A DNA stretch of 64,000 bases from Leifsonia sp. fls2-241-R2A-40a (GCF_030209575.1 NZ_JARVRS010000001.1:1240001-1304000); one strand, 5' to 3'; positions 27,039 through 36,426 are shown, numbered from the stretch's first letter. Numbers and translations: made by a program. The notes: generated from the letters alone by a model not told the origin.

Positions 27039-27463
27039 TGGCGAAGCCGAAGCCGAGGTTCCCACAGAGCTACGAGAACACCCCCGTCAAGAAGGCCCTG
27101 GCAGCCATCGCCGCCGAGCCGACCCTCCCGAACCTGGAGGCCCTGCTCGCGGCCGCGGTGAAGGGCGGCCTGGTCGTGGATGTGACCGGATCGACCCCGC
27201 AGGACACCCGACTCCGCACGATCAGCTCGACCACGGGCGAGGCGGTGCTTCCCCTCTTCACGTCGACGAGCGCGCTGCGCGCCGCCGTGGCTCAGTCCGC
27301 CGAGGGCGACGGCGTTCAGGTGCAGGCCGTCATCGTGCCGGCTGTGGAGGCGCTCAGCTTCATCCGCACCGCCGACTTCGTCGCCGTGCAGTTCGACCCG
27401 GGCGCCGAGCACACCATGGTGGTGGCCCGTTCCCACATCGAGTCCGCGCTCAGCGAGCGTTGA
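27038..27463 (+). CDS. SseB-like protein
   Basis: 141 residues, soluble. NTPVKKALAAIAAEPTLPNLEALLAAAVKG and the following VLPLFTSTSALRAAV resemble the SseB N-terminal domain (first segment NTPVKKALAAIA). The function of chromosomal SseB-domain proteins is unknown. The ATG overlaps the nucS stop, so it is translationally coupled to nucS. I see nothing to show that it acts in repair; the coupling alone suggests a look. Confidence 0.8.
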   Translation: MAKPKPRFPQSYENTPVKKALAAIAAEPTLPNLEALLAAAVKGGLVVDVTGSTPQDTRLRTISSTTGEAVLPLFTSTSALRAAVAQSAEGDGVQVQAVIVPAVEALSFIRTADFVAVQFDPGAEHTMVVARSHIESALSER

Positions 27464-27500
27464 CCGGTGATTCAGATACGTCACATACCATAGGACCGCT

Positions 27501-28181
27501 ATGACCAACCCGATCACCACCACCGTCACCCGGACCTGGACCTGTGTCCTGTTCGACCTCGACGGCACCCTCACCGACTCCGCACCGGGCATCACCGCCT
27601 CCCTCGCCCGCATGTTCGCGGCCCTCGGCCGGCCGGTGCCCACGCCCGCACAGCTTCTCGAGTACGTCGGTCCGCCGCTGCTCGACTCCCTCGAGGCCTT
27701 CGCCGGGATGACGGAGCCCGAGGCACGCAACGCCCTCGCCGTCTACCGCGAGGACTACGCCCGGCACGGCGCGCTCGACTCCGCCGTCTTCCCCGGCATC
27801 CGGGGCCTGCTGCAGCGTCTGCACGCCGCCGGCATCCCGCTCGCCCTCGCGACGAGCAAGCCCGAGATCCAGGCCACGCGCATCCTGGAGCACTTCGACC
27901 TCGCGCAGTACTTCGACGTCATCACCGGCGCCACCGAGGACGAGAGCCGCAGCGCCAAAGCGGATGTGGTGGCCGAGGCCCTGCGTCGCCTCGAGGAGCG
28001 CGGTACCGCACTCGACCACACCGTCATGGTGGGCGACCGCCAGTACGACGTCGAGGGGGCGGCGGCTCACGGGCTGCCGACCATCCTCGTCGAGTGGGGC
28101 TACGGCTCGCCCGCCGAGGCGCAGGGAGCGATCGCGGTCGTGCACTCCGCCGACCAGCTGAGCTCCCTCCTGCTGGGCTGA
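27501..28181 (+). CDS. HAD family phosphatase (phosphoglycolate phosphatase-like)
   Basis: 226 residues. HAD motif I is VLFDLDGTLTDSAPGI, motif II is ALATSKPEIQA, and motif IV lies in TVMVGDRQYDVEGAAAHGLP. The cap domain lies between motif I and motif II (PPLLDSLEAFAGMTEPEARN), a subclass I arrangement as in Gph or PgmB. The substrate is unclear. The ATG has TACCAT nine bases before it, but this spacing is longer than the leaderless class, so the promoter is uncertain. Confidence 0.9.
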   Translation: MTNPITTTVTRTWTCVLFDLDGTLTDSAPGITASLARMFAALGRPVPTPAQLLEYVGPPLLDSLEAFAGMTEPEARNALAVYREDYARHGALDSAVFPGIRGLLQRLHAAGIPLALATSKPEIQATRILEHFDLAQYFDVITGATEDESRSAKADVVAEALRRLEERGTALDHTVMVGDRQYDVEGAAAHGLPTILVEWGYGSPAEAQGAIAVVHSADQLSSLLLG

Positions 28182-28244
28182 TCCTCGAGGGGTCGACCGC
28201 GGCCCCACTGCGGTACCGACTAGGCGGGTCCGCCGGTGCGCGGG

Positions 28245-28250
28245 TAGGCT
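28245..28250 (+). promoter_or_regulatory. -10 element for the lipoprotein gene
   Basis: TAGGCT followed by a leader of roughly 36 nt with ACTAGGAATCC before the ATG at 28294. This is a conventional promoter, not a leaderless one. Confidence 0.55.
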
Positions 28251-28293
28251 GTTGTGTTGCGAAACCGCACCTCATACAGCACTAGGAATCCAT

Positions 28294-28734
28294 ATGCGCA
28301 CACGTAATCCGTTCGTTCCAGCCGCCATCGTCGCGGCTCTCACCATCGGCTCGCTGGCAGCCTGCTCCAGCAGCGGCAACACCAACTACGTCTCGTCGCA
28401 CACTCCGGCGTCGTCGTCGTCGGCGACCGCGGGATCGTCGTCCGGCAGCGGAGCGAAGTCGGAGGAACTGCCCTCCGACTTCCCGAAGGCCGACGTTCCG
28501 CTCGTCGACGGGACCATCGTCGTCGCTCGCGGCGACAAGGACAACGGCTGGTCGGTCACGGTCCAGCCGTCGGGCAAGAACGGCTTCGCCGACGCGAAGT
28601 CCGCGCTCGAGGGCAAGGGCTACACCCAGCAGGCCGGCGGCACCGACTCCGCCGCGGTGTACACCAACGACAAGTACACGGTCTCCGTGAAGACGCCCGG
28701 CGTCTCCGTGACCTATGCAGTGACCGCAAACTAG
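28294..28734 (+). CDS. Small lipoprotein, unknown function
   Basis: 146 residues. A lipoprotein signal peptide ends in the lipobox LAAC with Cys24 (TIGSLAACSSSG). A Ser/Gly-rich linker follows, then a compact domain of about 90 residues containing LVDGTIVVARGDKDNGWSVT and VYTNDKYTVSVKTPGVSVTY. It should be anchored on the outer face of the membrane. No family is recognised. A strong hairpin terminator follows at 28759-28783. Confidence 0.82.
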   Translation: MRTRNPFVPAAIVAALTIGSLAACSSSGNTNYVSSHTPASSSSATAGSSSGSGAKSEELPSDFPKADVPLVDGTIVVARGDKDNGWSVTVQPSGKNGFADAKSALEGKGYTQQAGGTDSAAVYTNDKYTVSVKTPGVSVTYAVTAN

Positions 28735-28758
28735 CAGCACCGCAGCACCGCACCCATC

Positions 28759-28783
28759 AGCGCCCCGCCATCGGTGGGGCGCT
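28759..28783. terminator. Hairpin terminator
   Basis: AGCGCCCC-G-CC, loop ATC, GG-T-GGGGCGCT: an 11-bp stem with one G-U pair, followed by GTTGCGTTG. It lies between the convergent lipoprotein and mtlR-type genes and probably serves the former. Confidence 0.8.
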
Positions 28784-28801
28784 GTTGCGTTGCCGGGGCG
28801 C

Positions 28802-30706
28802 TCAGGTGTCGATGATGCGGACGAGCTCGTCGATGAACGCGGTGAACGTGTCGGCGCGGCGGATGAGACCGAGCACCGTGTCGCGGTCGGAGAAGACCTC
28901 GACGAACTGGTCGAACACGGTCTGGAACGACGCGCGTCCGGCTGCGGAGAACGCGATGAACGCGATCACGTTGACCCGCGCATCCCCCCAGTCGATCGCC
29001 GTGTCGTTGATCACGATCGCGATCGCGGTCCGTTTCGCGCTCATCGTCATCGAGTGCGGCACGGCCAGCGAGTCGGTGAACGCAGTGGACGACATCTGCT
29101 CGCGCTCGACGGCCTGATCGACGTACTCCTGGTCGATCGCGCCCGCCTCGATCATCCGGTCGCCGAGCGCACGGATCAGGGTGATCGGATCGCGCGCGTA
29201 GAAGTTGCGCAGGAACAGGCTCTCGTCGAAGTACTCCAGCAGCTCGCTCTTGATGCGCGCGCGGTGGCGCTGGCGGCGGATGCGCGAGGCCGCCTGCCGG
29301 ATGTGCTCGACATCCGTCTCGGTCAGGAAGGGCTGGACGATGACCGCGTTCTCGCGGCGTCCGCGCGGGTCGATCGTCGTGAGCACGAGGTCGGCGTCGA
29401 TCGCCTCCCAGTCCGCGTCGGTGGAGGTGATGATGCTGGTGATGTCCAGCTCGTCGCCCAGAGTGCTCTCGAGCCGGTCCCGCAGCAGGATGTGCATGTC
29501 GTAGTAGTTGGGGCACACGACCGCGCAGGTGACCGCATCCCTTCGTCGCGACTGCTGCTCGAGGTACGCGCCGACGTGCATCGCGATGTACGCGATCTCG
29601 TCGTCGTTCACCTCGATGCCCTCGGCCGTCTGCAGCCGGCTGGCGATGTACACGGCGAGCTCGTAGATCATCGGATACGAGCTCTTGATCGACCGGGTCA
29701 GCGGGTTGCGCGAGAACGTGTTCTCGTGCGCCCGCGCTACGAGATTCTGCACGTGCAGGGTGAGCCGCACGATGAAGTTCTCATCGTGCAGGTCGACGAG
29801 GTACTCGGCGGACGCCCGGTCGACGATGCCGCGGACGACATCGAGGTCCGCCGGGCTGACGAACTCTTCGACCGTGTCGCGTCCTGCTCCCGGCGCGATG
29901 ACGCGGGTCCGCATGAGGATCGCCAGGTACCGCAGCTCGGTGGCGTCGAGGGCGGTGCCGAAGTGCCGTTCGATCAGTCTGCCGAGGTCGGCCGCGAGCG
30001 AGCGGATGGTCTCGCTCGTCTCCGGCTCCTCCACGGCCGGGAGCACGCGATCCTTCGCGAACCGGTCGAGGGCGACCGCCATGTGCAGCAGCACGTCGTT
30101 GATGCCGTACTCGTTCACGAAGAAGCCCCGCGCATCCAGCATGGCGACGAGGTCGGATTTGAAGTCGCTGAGCCCTTCCGAGCCGAAGGCCTCCTGGATG
30201 CGCGCCACGTCCACGACGCTCTGCCGCATCTCGTCGCGGAACAGCCGGCTGAGCAGCTTGCGCCGTGCGATCTCCGGCCCGAGCAGCTGCACCACCCCGC
30301 CGCGCCGTTCGAGTGAGAGCTCCGTCCCGGCGAGCAGCCCGCGCATCCGGGTGAGGTCGGACTCGATGGTGGAGTCGGAGACGAACAGGCTCTCGGCGGT
30401 CTCGTACACGTCGATGCCGTCCGGCTCGTCGAGCAGCCGCCGGACGAGGAACACCAGCCGCTCCTGCGGCGACCCGGCGGTGCCGGCGTCCGAGCTGCCG
30501 TCGCCGGCCAGGTAGGCCGCGTAGGCGTCCGGCTTGACGCGGTACCCGCTGGCGCCGGACTCCACGACCTGACCGAGGGCGGCGGCGTAGCTGCGGATGC
30601 TGCGCGTCGTCACACCGAGGTCGTGCGCGAGCTCGGCGGCAGTCACCCAGGCAGCACGACGCGCGAGGATGTCGAGCATCCTCGTCTGCTTCGCCGAGAG
30701 CGCCAC
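28802..30706 (-). CDS. mtlR: PRD-containing transcriptional regulator (MtlR/BglG type)
   Basis: 634 residues. Domain order: two helix-turn-helix segments (VTAAELAHDLGVTTRSIRSY and LFVSDSTIESDLTRMRGLL), PRD1 and PRD2 (FAKDRVLP region; MIYELAVYIASRLQ and DDEIAYIAMHVGAYLEQQ), an EIIB-like domain (VVCPNYYDMHILLRDRL) and a C-terminal EIIA-like domain with SLAVPHSMT. In Bacillus, MtlR of this layout activates the mannitol operon and is controlled by PTS phosphorylation; the same role is inferred here from its position divergent to the mannitol PTS genes. The GTG start has GGAAAGGTGG upstream. Confidence 0.88.
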   Translation of the reverse strand: MALSAKQTRMLDILARRAAWVTAAELAHDLGVTTRSIRSYAAALGQVVESGASGYRVKPDAYAAYLAGDGSSDAGTAGSPQERLVFLVRRLLDEPDGIDVYETAESLFVSDSTIESDLTRMRGLLAGTELSLERRGGVVQLLGPEIARRKLLSRLFRDEMRQSVVDVARIQEAFGSEGLSDFKSDLVAMLDARGFFVNEYGINDVLLHMAVALDRFAKDRVLPAVEEPETSETIRSLAADLGRLIERHFGTALDATELRYLAILMRTRVIAPGAGRDTVEEFVSPADLDVVRGIVDRASAEYLVDLHDENFIVRLTLHVQNLVARAHENTFSRNPLTRSIKSSYPMIYELAVYIASRLQTAEGIEVNDDEIAYIAMHVGAYLEQQSRRRDAVTCAVVCPNYYDMHILLRDRLESTLGDELDITSIITSTDADWEAIDADLVLTTIDPRGRRENAVIVQPFLTETDVEHIRQAASRIRRQRHRARIKSELLEYFDESLFLRNFYARDPITLIRALGDRMIEAGAIDQEYVDQAVEREQMSSTAFTDSLAVPHSMTMSAKRTAIAIVINDTAIDWGDARVNVIAFIAFSAAGRASFQTVFDQFVEVFSDRDTVLGLIRRADTFTAFIDELVRIIDT

Positions 30707-30771
30707 CAGCGACCACCTTTCCCGACGAGTCAACCACCCCGTGGCCCGCGGCGTCGCGCGCCCGGGGATGT

Positions 30772-30787
30772 TTCCGCACCCCCGGAA
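30772..30787. promoter_or_regulatory. Candidate MtlR-type binding palindrome
   Basis: TTCCG-N6-CGGAA lies between the divergent regulator and PTS operon, overlapping a GC-rich inverted repeat (CCGGGG-N12-CCCCGG, 30762-30785). No other clear operator is seen in this 168-bp gap. Assignment to the PRD regulator is inference. Confidence 0.4.
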
Positions 30788-30874
30788 GAAACGCTGCTGG
30801 AACCCGCCCGCTCGCAGCGCGAGCATTGCTGACGTTCCATGAGTTCCACCCCGCACTCCGAAAGGCAAGGATCG

Positions 30875-31183
30875 ATGAAGATCGTGGTCGTCTGCGGCGC
30901 CGGTGCGTCGAGCACCTTCGTCGCCGTCAAGCTGCGCAGTGCGGCCCGCAGCCGCGGAACCATCGTCGACGTCGAGCCGGGCAGTGCGACCCAGCTGGAG
31001 TCTCTCTCCGGAGTGGATGTCGTCCTCGTCGGCGCGCACCTCGAGTACGCGGTCCCGGGCCTCCGCGAACGTGCGGCCGCGACGGGCACGGCTGTCGCCG
31101 TGCTCCCCCCTGTCTCCCCTGCGGCCCTCGACGGCGAGCGCGCGCTGGACCTGGCCCTGAACGCCAAGGCGACGACACTATGA
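30875..31183 (+). CDS. PTS EIIB component (lactose/cellobiose or galactitol type)
   Basis: 102 residues. It starts MKIVVVCGAGASSTFVAVKL: Cys7 in C-G-A-G-A-S-S-T is the phosphorylation site of the small EIIB fold. The remainder is a compact alpha/beta domain (VDVVLVGAHLEYA). It is the first gene of the operon, although MtlA further along already carries its own EIIB domain. It may therefore serve another sugar or act in regulation. AAGGCAAGGATCG precedes the ATG. Confidence 0.85.
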   Translation: MKIVVVCGAGASSTFVAVKLRSAARSRGTIVDVEPGSATQLESLSGVDVVLVGAHLEYAVPGLRERAAATGTAVAVLPPVSPAALDGERALDLALNAKATTL

Positions 31184-31230
31184 GTGACAGGGCGGCCACC
31201 CGGCCCGCACGGAACGAAGGAGACCACACC

Positions 31231-31497
31231 ATGGCTGAACGGATCATCACCGTCGGATCTGCACACGGGCTGCACGCCCGCCCCGCGAAGCTGTTCGTCG
31301 AGGCGGTCAACGGCTCGGGCGCGAAGGTGAAGCTCACCAAGGAGGGCGGCAAGACCGTCGACGCGGGCAGCATCCTCGGGGTGATCTCGCTCGGCATCGA
31401 CCACGGCGACAAGATCGTGCTCACCACCGACGCGGACAACGGTGAGGCCGTCCTCGACGACCTGGCCGAGATCCTGGTCACGGACCACGACGCCTGA
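31231..31497 (+). CDS. ptsH: PTS phosphocarrier protein HPr
   Basis: 88 residues. The active site is H15-A-R-P in SAHGLHARPAKLF, and the regulatory serine region AGSILGVISLG contains Ser47, equivalent to Bacillus Ser46. HPr passes phosphate from enzyme I to EIIA domains in the cytoplasm. It is placed between an EIIB gene and ptsI. AAGGAG lies 9 nt before the ATG. Presence of the regulatory Ser does not by itself show that HPr kinase exists here. Confidence 0.96.
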   Translation: MAERIITVGSAHGLHARPAKLFVEAVNGSGAKVKLTKEGGKTVDAGSILGVISLGIDHGDKIVLTTDADNGEAVLDDLAEILVTDHDA

Positions 31498-31499
31498 TC

Positions 31500-33176
31500 A
31501 TGGCCGACACCTCCACTCTCACCGGCGCCGGCATCGGGCAAGGCGTCGCCATCGGGCACGTCCTGCGCATGTCCGCCCCGCTTCCCGAGCCGACCGATCA
31601 GCCCAGCTCGCGCACCCCCGAGGAGGAGAAGGCGCGCGTCCAGGAGGCCGTGGCCACGGTCGCCGCGGACCTGCGCGAGCGCGCATCCACCGTCGAGGGC
31701 ACCGCCGCCGATGTGCTCGAGGCGCAGTCGATGATGGCCGAGGATTCTACGCTCGCCGACGACGTCGCCTCGCGGATCGACGGCGGCAAGACGGCGGAAC
31801 GCGCCGTGTTCGAGGGCTTCGCGGTCTTCCGCGACATGCTGAAGGATCTCGGCGGCTACATGGGTGAGCGCGCCGGCGACCTGGACGACGTGTCGCAGCG
31901 TGTCGTCGCCGCCCTCCAGGGCGAGCCCGCACCGGGAGTCCCGCACTCGGACACCCCCTACGTCCTGGTCGCGCACGACCTCGCCCCCGCCGACACCGCC
32001 CTCCTCGACCTGACGAAGGTGCTCGGGCTGGTGACGAAGGAGGGCGGACCGACCTCGCACACCGCGATCCTGGCGCGCGAGAAGTCGATCGTCGCCATCG
32101 TCGGCGCGGCGGGTGCGGACGGGCTCTCCAACGGCGACGAGGTGATCGTGGACGCCGCGTCGGGGACCGTCACCGTCGCCCCGTCCGACGCCCAGCGGGC
32201 CGACGCCCAGCACCGCATCGACGAGCGCGCGGCCGCGCTCGCGGGCGGCGTCGAGCCGGGCGCCCTCGCGGACGGCACACCCGTCCCCCTGCTCGCCAAC
32301 CTGGGCTCCGCCGATGGCGTCGAGGGCGCCCTCGCCGCCGGTGCGGAGGGAGTCGGCCTGTTCCGGACCGAGTTCCTGTTCCTGGATGCGCGCATGGCGC
32401 CGACCGTGGAGGAGCAGCGCGAGCAGTACATCAAGCTGCTGAGCGCGTTCGGCGGCGGCCGGAAGGTCGTCGTGCGCGTGCTCGATGCCGGCGCGGACAA
32501 GCCGCTCGAGTTCCTCAACGATGCGCACGAGGACAACCCGGCCCTCGGCCTCCGCGGCCTGCGCTCGCTTCGAGCGAACGAGGACATCCTGCGCGAACAG
32601 CTGACCGCCCTCGCCGAGGCGGATGCGCAGACCGACGCCGACCTGTGGGTCATGGCCCCGATGGTCTCCACCGTCGAGGAGACCCGGTACTTCACCGAGC
32701 TGGGGCGCGAGTACGGCCTGAAGACGGTCGGCGTGATGGTCGAGGTCCCGTCGGCCGCGCTGCTCGCGGACCGCGTGCTCGACGTGGCCGACTTCGCGTC
32801 CGTCGGCACCAACGACCTCACGCAGTACACCCTCGCGGCCGACCGCCTGCTCGGCTCGGTCGCGGGCTTCCAGAGTCCGTGGCACCCCGCCGTCCTCCGC
32901 CTGATCGGCGAGGTCGGTTCGGCGGGCGCGGCTCGCGGAAAGCCGGTCGGGATCTGTGGCGAGGCGGCGGCGGACCCCCTGCTCGCCGTGGTGCTCGTCG
33001 GACTCGGCTCCACCACCCTCTCCATGTCGCCCGCGGCCATCGCCGACGTGCGGCTCTCCCTGAAGCGCTACACCCTCGACCAGGCCCGATCCCTGGCCGA
33101 GATCGCCCTGGCCGCCGATGGCGCGGCCGAGGCCCGGGAGGCGGTCCGTGCGGCCGCCGAACGATTCACCTCCTAA
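31500..33176 (+). CDS. ptsI: PTS enzyme I (phosphoenolpyruvate-protein phosphotransferase)
   Basis: 558 residues. The phosphorylated His is about residue 187 in GGPTSHTAILARE, and the PEP-binding domain contains EGVGLFRTEFLFLD, ADKPLEFL and the C-terminal GICGEAAADP. Enzyme I autophosphorylates from PEP and phosphorylates HPr. Its start is 2 nt after the ptsH stop, so the two are co-translated. The general PTS genes being inside the mannitol operon means they would be co-expressed with the sugar-specific genes. Confidence 0.96.
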   Translation: MADTSTLTGAGIGQGVAIGHVLRMSAPLPEPTDQPSSRTPEEEKARVQEAVATVAADLRERASTVEGTAADVLEAQSMMAEDSTLADDVASRIDGGKTAERAVFEGFAVFRDMLKDLGGYMGERAGDLDDVSQRVVAALQGEPAPGVPHSDTPYVLVAHDLAPADTALLDLTKVLGLVTKEGGPTSHTAILAREKSIVAIVGAAGADGLSNGDEVIVDAASGTVTVAPSDAQRADAQHRIDERAAALAGGVEPGALADGTPVPLLANLGSADGVEGALAAGAEGVGLFRTEFLFLDARMAPTVEEQREQYIKLLSAFGGGRKVVVRVLDAGADKPLEFLNDAHEDNPALGLRGLRSLRANEDILREQLTALAEADAQTDADLWVMAPMVSTVEETRYFTELGREYGLKTVGVMVEVPSAALLADRVLDVADFASVGTNDLTQYTLAADRLLGSVAGFQSPWHPAVLRLIGEVGSAGAARGKPVGICGEAAADPLLAVVLVGLGSTTLSMSPAAIADVRLSLKRYTLDQARSLAEIALAADGAAEAREAVRAAAERFTS

Positions 33177-33203
33177 CCCCCACACCAGAAACGAGGCACC
33201 ACA

Positions 33204-34817
33204 ATGACGACGGCGACAGCGACGACGCCGAAGAAGCCGAGCAGCGCGCGTGTCCACGTGCAGCGGTTCGGCACCTTCCTCTCGAACATGGTCATGCCGA
33301 ACATCCCCGCGTTCATCGCGTGGGGCTTCATCACGGCCCTCTTCATCGCAACCGGATGGCTGCAGAACACGGGATGGGCGATCAGCCCCATCCTCGGCGG
33401 CTTCGGCGACCAGGCCAAGATCGGCTGGAGCGGCGCGGCAACCGTGCTCGCCCAGGACCCGAGCGGCCACACCTTCCAGCAGTACGTGGGCCTCGTCGGC
33501 CCGATGATCACGTACCTGCTCCCCCTGCTCATCGCGAACACCGGTGGCCGCATGGTCTACGGCGTCCGCGGCGGCGTGGTCGGCAGCATCGCGACAATGG
33601 GTGTCATCGTCGGATCGAACATCCCGATGTTCATCGGCGCGATGATCATGGGCCCGCTCGGCGCGTGGGTCATGAAGCAGGTCGACCGGCTCTGGGAGGG
33701 GAAGATCAGAGCCGGCTTCGAGATGCTGGTCAACAACTTCTCGGCCGGCATCGTCGGCATGCTGTTGTCGATCGGCGCGTTCTTCGGGATCGCCCCGCTC
33801 GTCGAGTGGCTGAGCTCCATCTTGAGCAACGCGGTGAACTGGCTCGTCTCGGCGCACCTGCTGCCGTTCGCGAGCATTCTCATCGAGCCGGGCAAGGTCC
33901 TCTTCCTCAACAACGCGATCAACCACGGCGTGCTCACCCCGCTCGGCATCGAGCAGGCGCAGCAGCAGGGCAAGTCCATCCTGTTCCTGCTGGAGGCCAA
34001 CCCCGGCCCCGGCTTCGGCATCCTGATCGCCTACTCGATCTTCGGTCTCGGCATCGCCAAGGCGAGCGCCCCGGGCGCCGCCCTGATCCAGTTCGTCGGC
34101 GGCATCCACGAGATCTACTTCCCGTACGTGCTCATGAAGCCGATGATCGTCATCGCGGCGATCCTGGGCGGCATGACCGGCATCGCGATCAACGTGACCT
34201 TCAACTCGGGTCTGCGCGCTCCGGCCTCCCCCGGATCGATCATCGCCGTGCTGGTCCAATCGCCGGCCAGCAGCATCGTGGGCGTCACGCTCTCGGTGAT
34301 CGGTGCGGCGACCGTGTCCTTCATCGTGGCGTCGATCATCCTGCGGGCCAGCCGCAAGCGCGACCTGGCCGCGGGCAACGCCGGCGACCTGTCCGCCGCC
34401 GTCGCCCAGACCGAGGCGAACAAGGGCAAGGAGTCCTCGATCCTCGAGGGCCTGGTCCAGGAGGGCGAGCACGACACCGGCGACGCAGAGGGCGATGCCA
34501 CGAAGCGACTGGTGCAGAACATCGTCTTCGCGTGCGACGCTGGGATGGGTTCGAGCGCGATGGGCGCGTCCGTGCTGCGCAACAAGATCAAGAAGGCCGG
34601 CGTCGAGGGTGTGACGGTGACCAACCAGGCCATCAGCAACCTCGACGGCACCGCCGACCTGGTCATCACGCAGCGCGAGCTGACCGACCGCGCGAAGGGC
34701 CAGTCGCCGAACTCGGTCCACGTGTCCGTCGACAACTTCATGAACAGCCCCAAGTACGACGAGGTCGTCGATCTCGTCGCCAACCAGCAGAAGGCAACGG
34801 AGGACGTCACGAAATGA
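33204..34817 (+). CDS. mtlA: PTS mannitol EIICB component
   Basis: 537 residues. The EIIC membrane domain (residues about 10-380) has FLSNMVMPNIPAFIAWGFIT and the conserved FLNNAINHGVLTPLGIEQA and GGIHEIYFPYVLMKP. The EIIB domain follows with Cys444 in FACDAGMGSSAMGASVL, the phosphorylated residue. It takes up and phosphorylates mannitol to mannitol-1-phosphate. The EIIA domain is encoded separately by the next gene, whose start overlaps its stop by 4 nt, as in Gram-positive mtlA-mtlF. Confidence 0.96.
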   Translation: MTTATATTPKKPSSARVHVQRFGTFLSNMVMPNIPAFIAWGFITALFIATGWLQNTGWAISPILGGFGDQAKIGWSGAATVLAQDPSGHTFQQYVGLVGPMITYLLPLLIANTGGRMVYGVRGGVVGSIATMGVIVGSNIPMFIGAMIMGPLGAWVMKQVDRLWEGKIRAGFEMLVNNFSAGIVGMLLSIGAFFGIAPLVEWLSSILSNAVNWLVSAHLLPFASILIEPGKVLFLNNAINHGVLTPLGIEQAQQQGKSILFLLEANPGPGFGILIAYSIFGLGIAKASAPGAALIQFVGGIHEIYFPYVLMKPMIVIAAILGGMTGIAINVTFNSGLRAPASPGSIIAVLVQSPASSIVGVTLSVIGAATVSFIVASIILRASRKRDLAAGNAGDLSAAVAQTEANKGKESSILEGLVQEGEHDTGDAEGDATKRLVQNIVFACDAGMGSSAMGASVLRNKIKKAGVEGVTVTNQAISNLDGTADLVITQRELTDRAKGQSPNSVHVSVDNFMNSPKYDEVVDLVANQQKATEDVTK

Positions 34818-35251
34818 CCGACACGATTCTCGACCGGGCGAACGTGGTGGCCGCGGGCTCCGCGACGACACGTGAGGACGCGATCCGGGAGGCCGGTGCG
34901 CTGCTCGTGCAGGCGGGCGCCGTCGAACCGGGTTACGTCGACTCGATGCAGGACCGCGAGAACACCGTCTCCACCTTCATGGGGAACGGCCTCGCCATCC
35001 CGCACGGCACCAACGAGTCCAAGGACGAGATCAAGCGGTCCGCGCTCTCCTTCATCCGCTACTCCTCGCCGCTCGACTGGGGCGGCGAGGAGGTGCGGTT
35101 CGTCGTCGGCATCGCGGGCCAGAACAACGAGCACCTGGAGATCCTCTCGAAGATCGCCATCCTCTTCTCGGAGGAGGACGACGTGCAGAAGCTCATCGAT
35201 GCTCCGGATGCGGATGCGCTCTACGCGCTGCTGGGAGATGTGAACGAGTGA
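34814..35251 (+). CDS. mtlF: PTS mannitol EIIA component
   Basis: 145 residues. The phosphorylated His is about residue 64 in [15 protein letters not shown], the standard motif of mannitol/fructose-type EIIA. It carries phosphate from HPr to the EIIB domain of MtlA. ATGA overlap with mtlA upstream and GTGA overlap with mtlD downstream show tight translational coupling. Confidence 0.95.
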   Translation: MTDTILDRANVVAAGSATTREDAIREAGALLVQAGAVEPGYVDSMQDRENTVSTFMGNGLAIPHGTNESKDEIKRSALSFIRYSSPLDWGGEEVRFVVGIAGQNNEHLEILSKIAILFSEEDDVQKLIDAPDADALYALLGDVNE

Positions 35252-36420
35252 AGGCCGTCCACTTCGGTGCGGGCAACATCGGACGCGGCTTCGTGGGGCT
35301 CCTGCTCCACGAAGCCGGGTACGAGGTCGTCTTCGCAGACGTCAACGCGGAGCTGATCGATGCCCTCGCCGCTGCCGACTCCTACGACGTGCACCTCGTG
35401 GGCGAGGAGTCGACGACGAAGACCGTCACCGGCTTCCGCGCGATCAACAGCGCGACCGACGAGGACGCGCTGGTCGCCGAGATCGCGACGGCCGACGTCG
35501 TCACGACGGCGGTCGGTCCGCGCATCCTCCGCTTCGTCGCTCCGGTCATCGCCCGGGGACTGGAGGCGCGCGCCGACGACGCTCCGCGTCTCGCCGTGAT
35601 GGCGTGCGAGAACGCCATCGGGGCGTCCGACCTGCTGGCGGCGGAGCTCATGGACGGCCTCCCGGACGACGACACGCGCGAGCTGATCGCGAGCCGTGCG
35701 GTGTTCGCCAACACCGCCGTCGACCGCATCGTCCCCGCTCAGGCGCCGGACGCGGGCGTGGATGTGACGGTCGAGACGTTCTACGAGTGGGTCGTGGACC
35801 GCACGCCGTTCGGCGGACACGAGCCGCGCATCCCCGGAGCGCACTTCGTCGATTCGCTGGGGCCGTACATCGAGCGCAAGCTGTTCACGGTCAACACGGG
35901 TCATGCGACGGTCGCGTACACCGGCTTCCTCCAGGGTGCGACGACGATCAGCGAGGCCATCGCGATTCCCGCCGTGCGCCAGGCCGCGGAGGCGGCGCTG
36001 CGCGAGACGTCGGCCGCGCTGTCCGCCAAGCACGGACTGGCGGAGGAGGAGCTCGCCGCGTACCGAGAGAAGATCCTCGGCCGGTTCGCCAACCCCTACC
36101 TGGTCGACGAGGTCACCCGCGTCGGCCGCGAGCCCATCCGCAAGCTCGGGCGCAACGACCGCTTCATCGGCCCCGCCTCCGACTACGCGCAGTACGTGGG
36201 AGGCATCCCGTCTGCGCTCATCGAGGCGGTCGGCGCCGCCCTGCGATTCGACGTTCCCGAGGACAGCCAGAGCGTCGAGCTCCAGCGCCTGCTCGACGAG
36301 GCGGATGCCGCCGCGATCGTCGAAGAGGTCATGGGCGTGGGCCCGGCCGAACCGCTCCACACCCCGCTCGTCTCCGCAGTCGCCGCCGCCCAGCAGGACA
36401 GCCGCGGCCGGACCCGCTGA
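35248..36420 (+). CDS. mtlD: Mannitol-1-phosphate 5-dehydrogenase
   Basis: 390 residues. The N-terminal NAD-binding motif is [13 protein letters not shown] (residues about 5-17). [12 protein letters not shown] and [20 protein letters not shown] are the catalytic domain blocks of the polyol dehydrogenase family. It oxidises mannitol-1-phosphate to fructose-6-phosphate, feeding glycolysis. The GTG start overlaps the mtlF stop by 4 nt. It is the last gene of the operon, and a strong bidirectional terminator follows. Confidence 0.96.
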   Translation: MKAVHFGAGNIGRGFVGLLLHEAGYEVVFADVNAELIDALAAADSYDVHLVGEESTTKTVTGFRAINSATDEDALVAEIATADVVTTAVGPRILRFVAPVIARGLEARADDAPRLAVMACENAIGASDLLAAELMDGLPDDDTRELIASRAVFANTAVDRIVPAQAPDAGVDVTVETFYEWVVDRTPFGGHEPRIPGAHFVDSLGPYIERKLFTVNTGHATVAYTGFLQGATTISEAIAIPAVRQAAEAALRETSAALSAKHGLAEEELAAYREKILGRFANPYLVDEVTRVGREPIRKLGRNDRFIGPASDYAQYVGGIPSALIEAVGAALRFDVPEDSQSVELQRLLDEADAAAIVEEVMGVGPAEPLHTPLVSAVAAAQQDSRGRTR

Positions 36421-36426
36421 CCCGCA

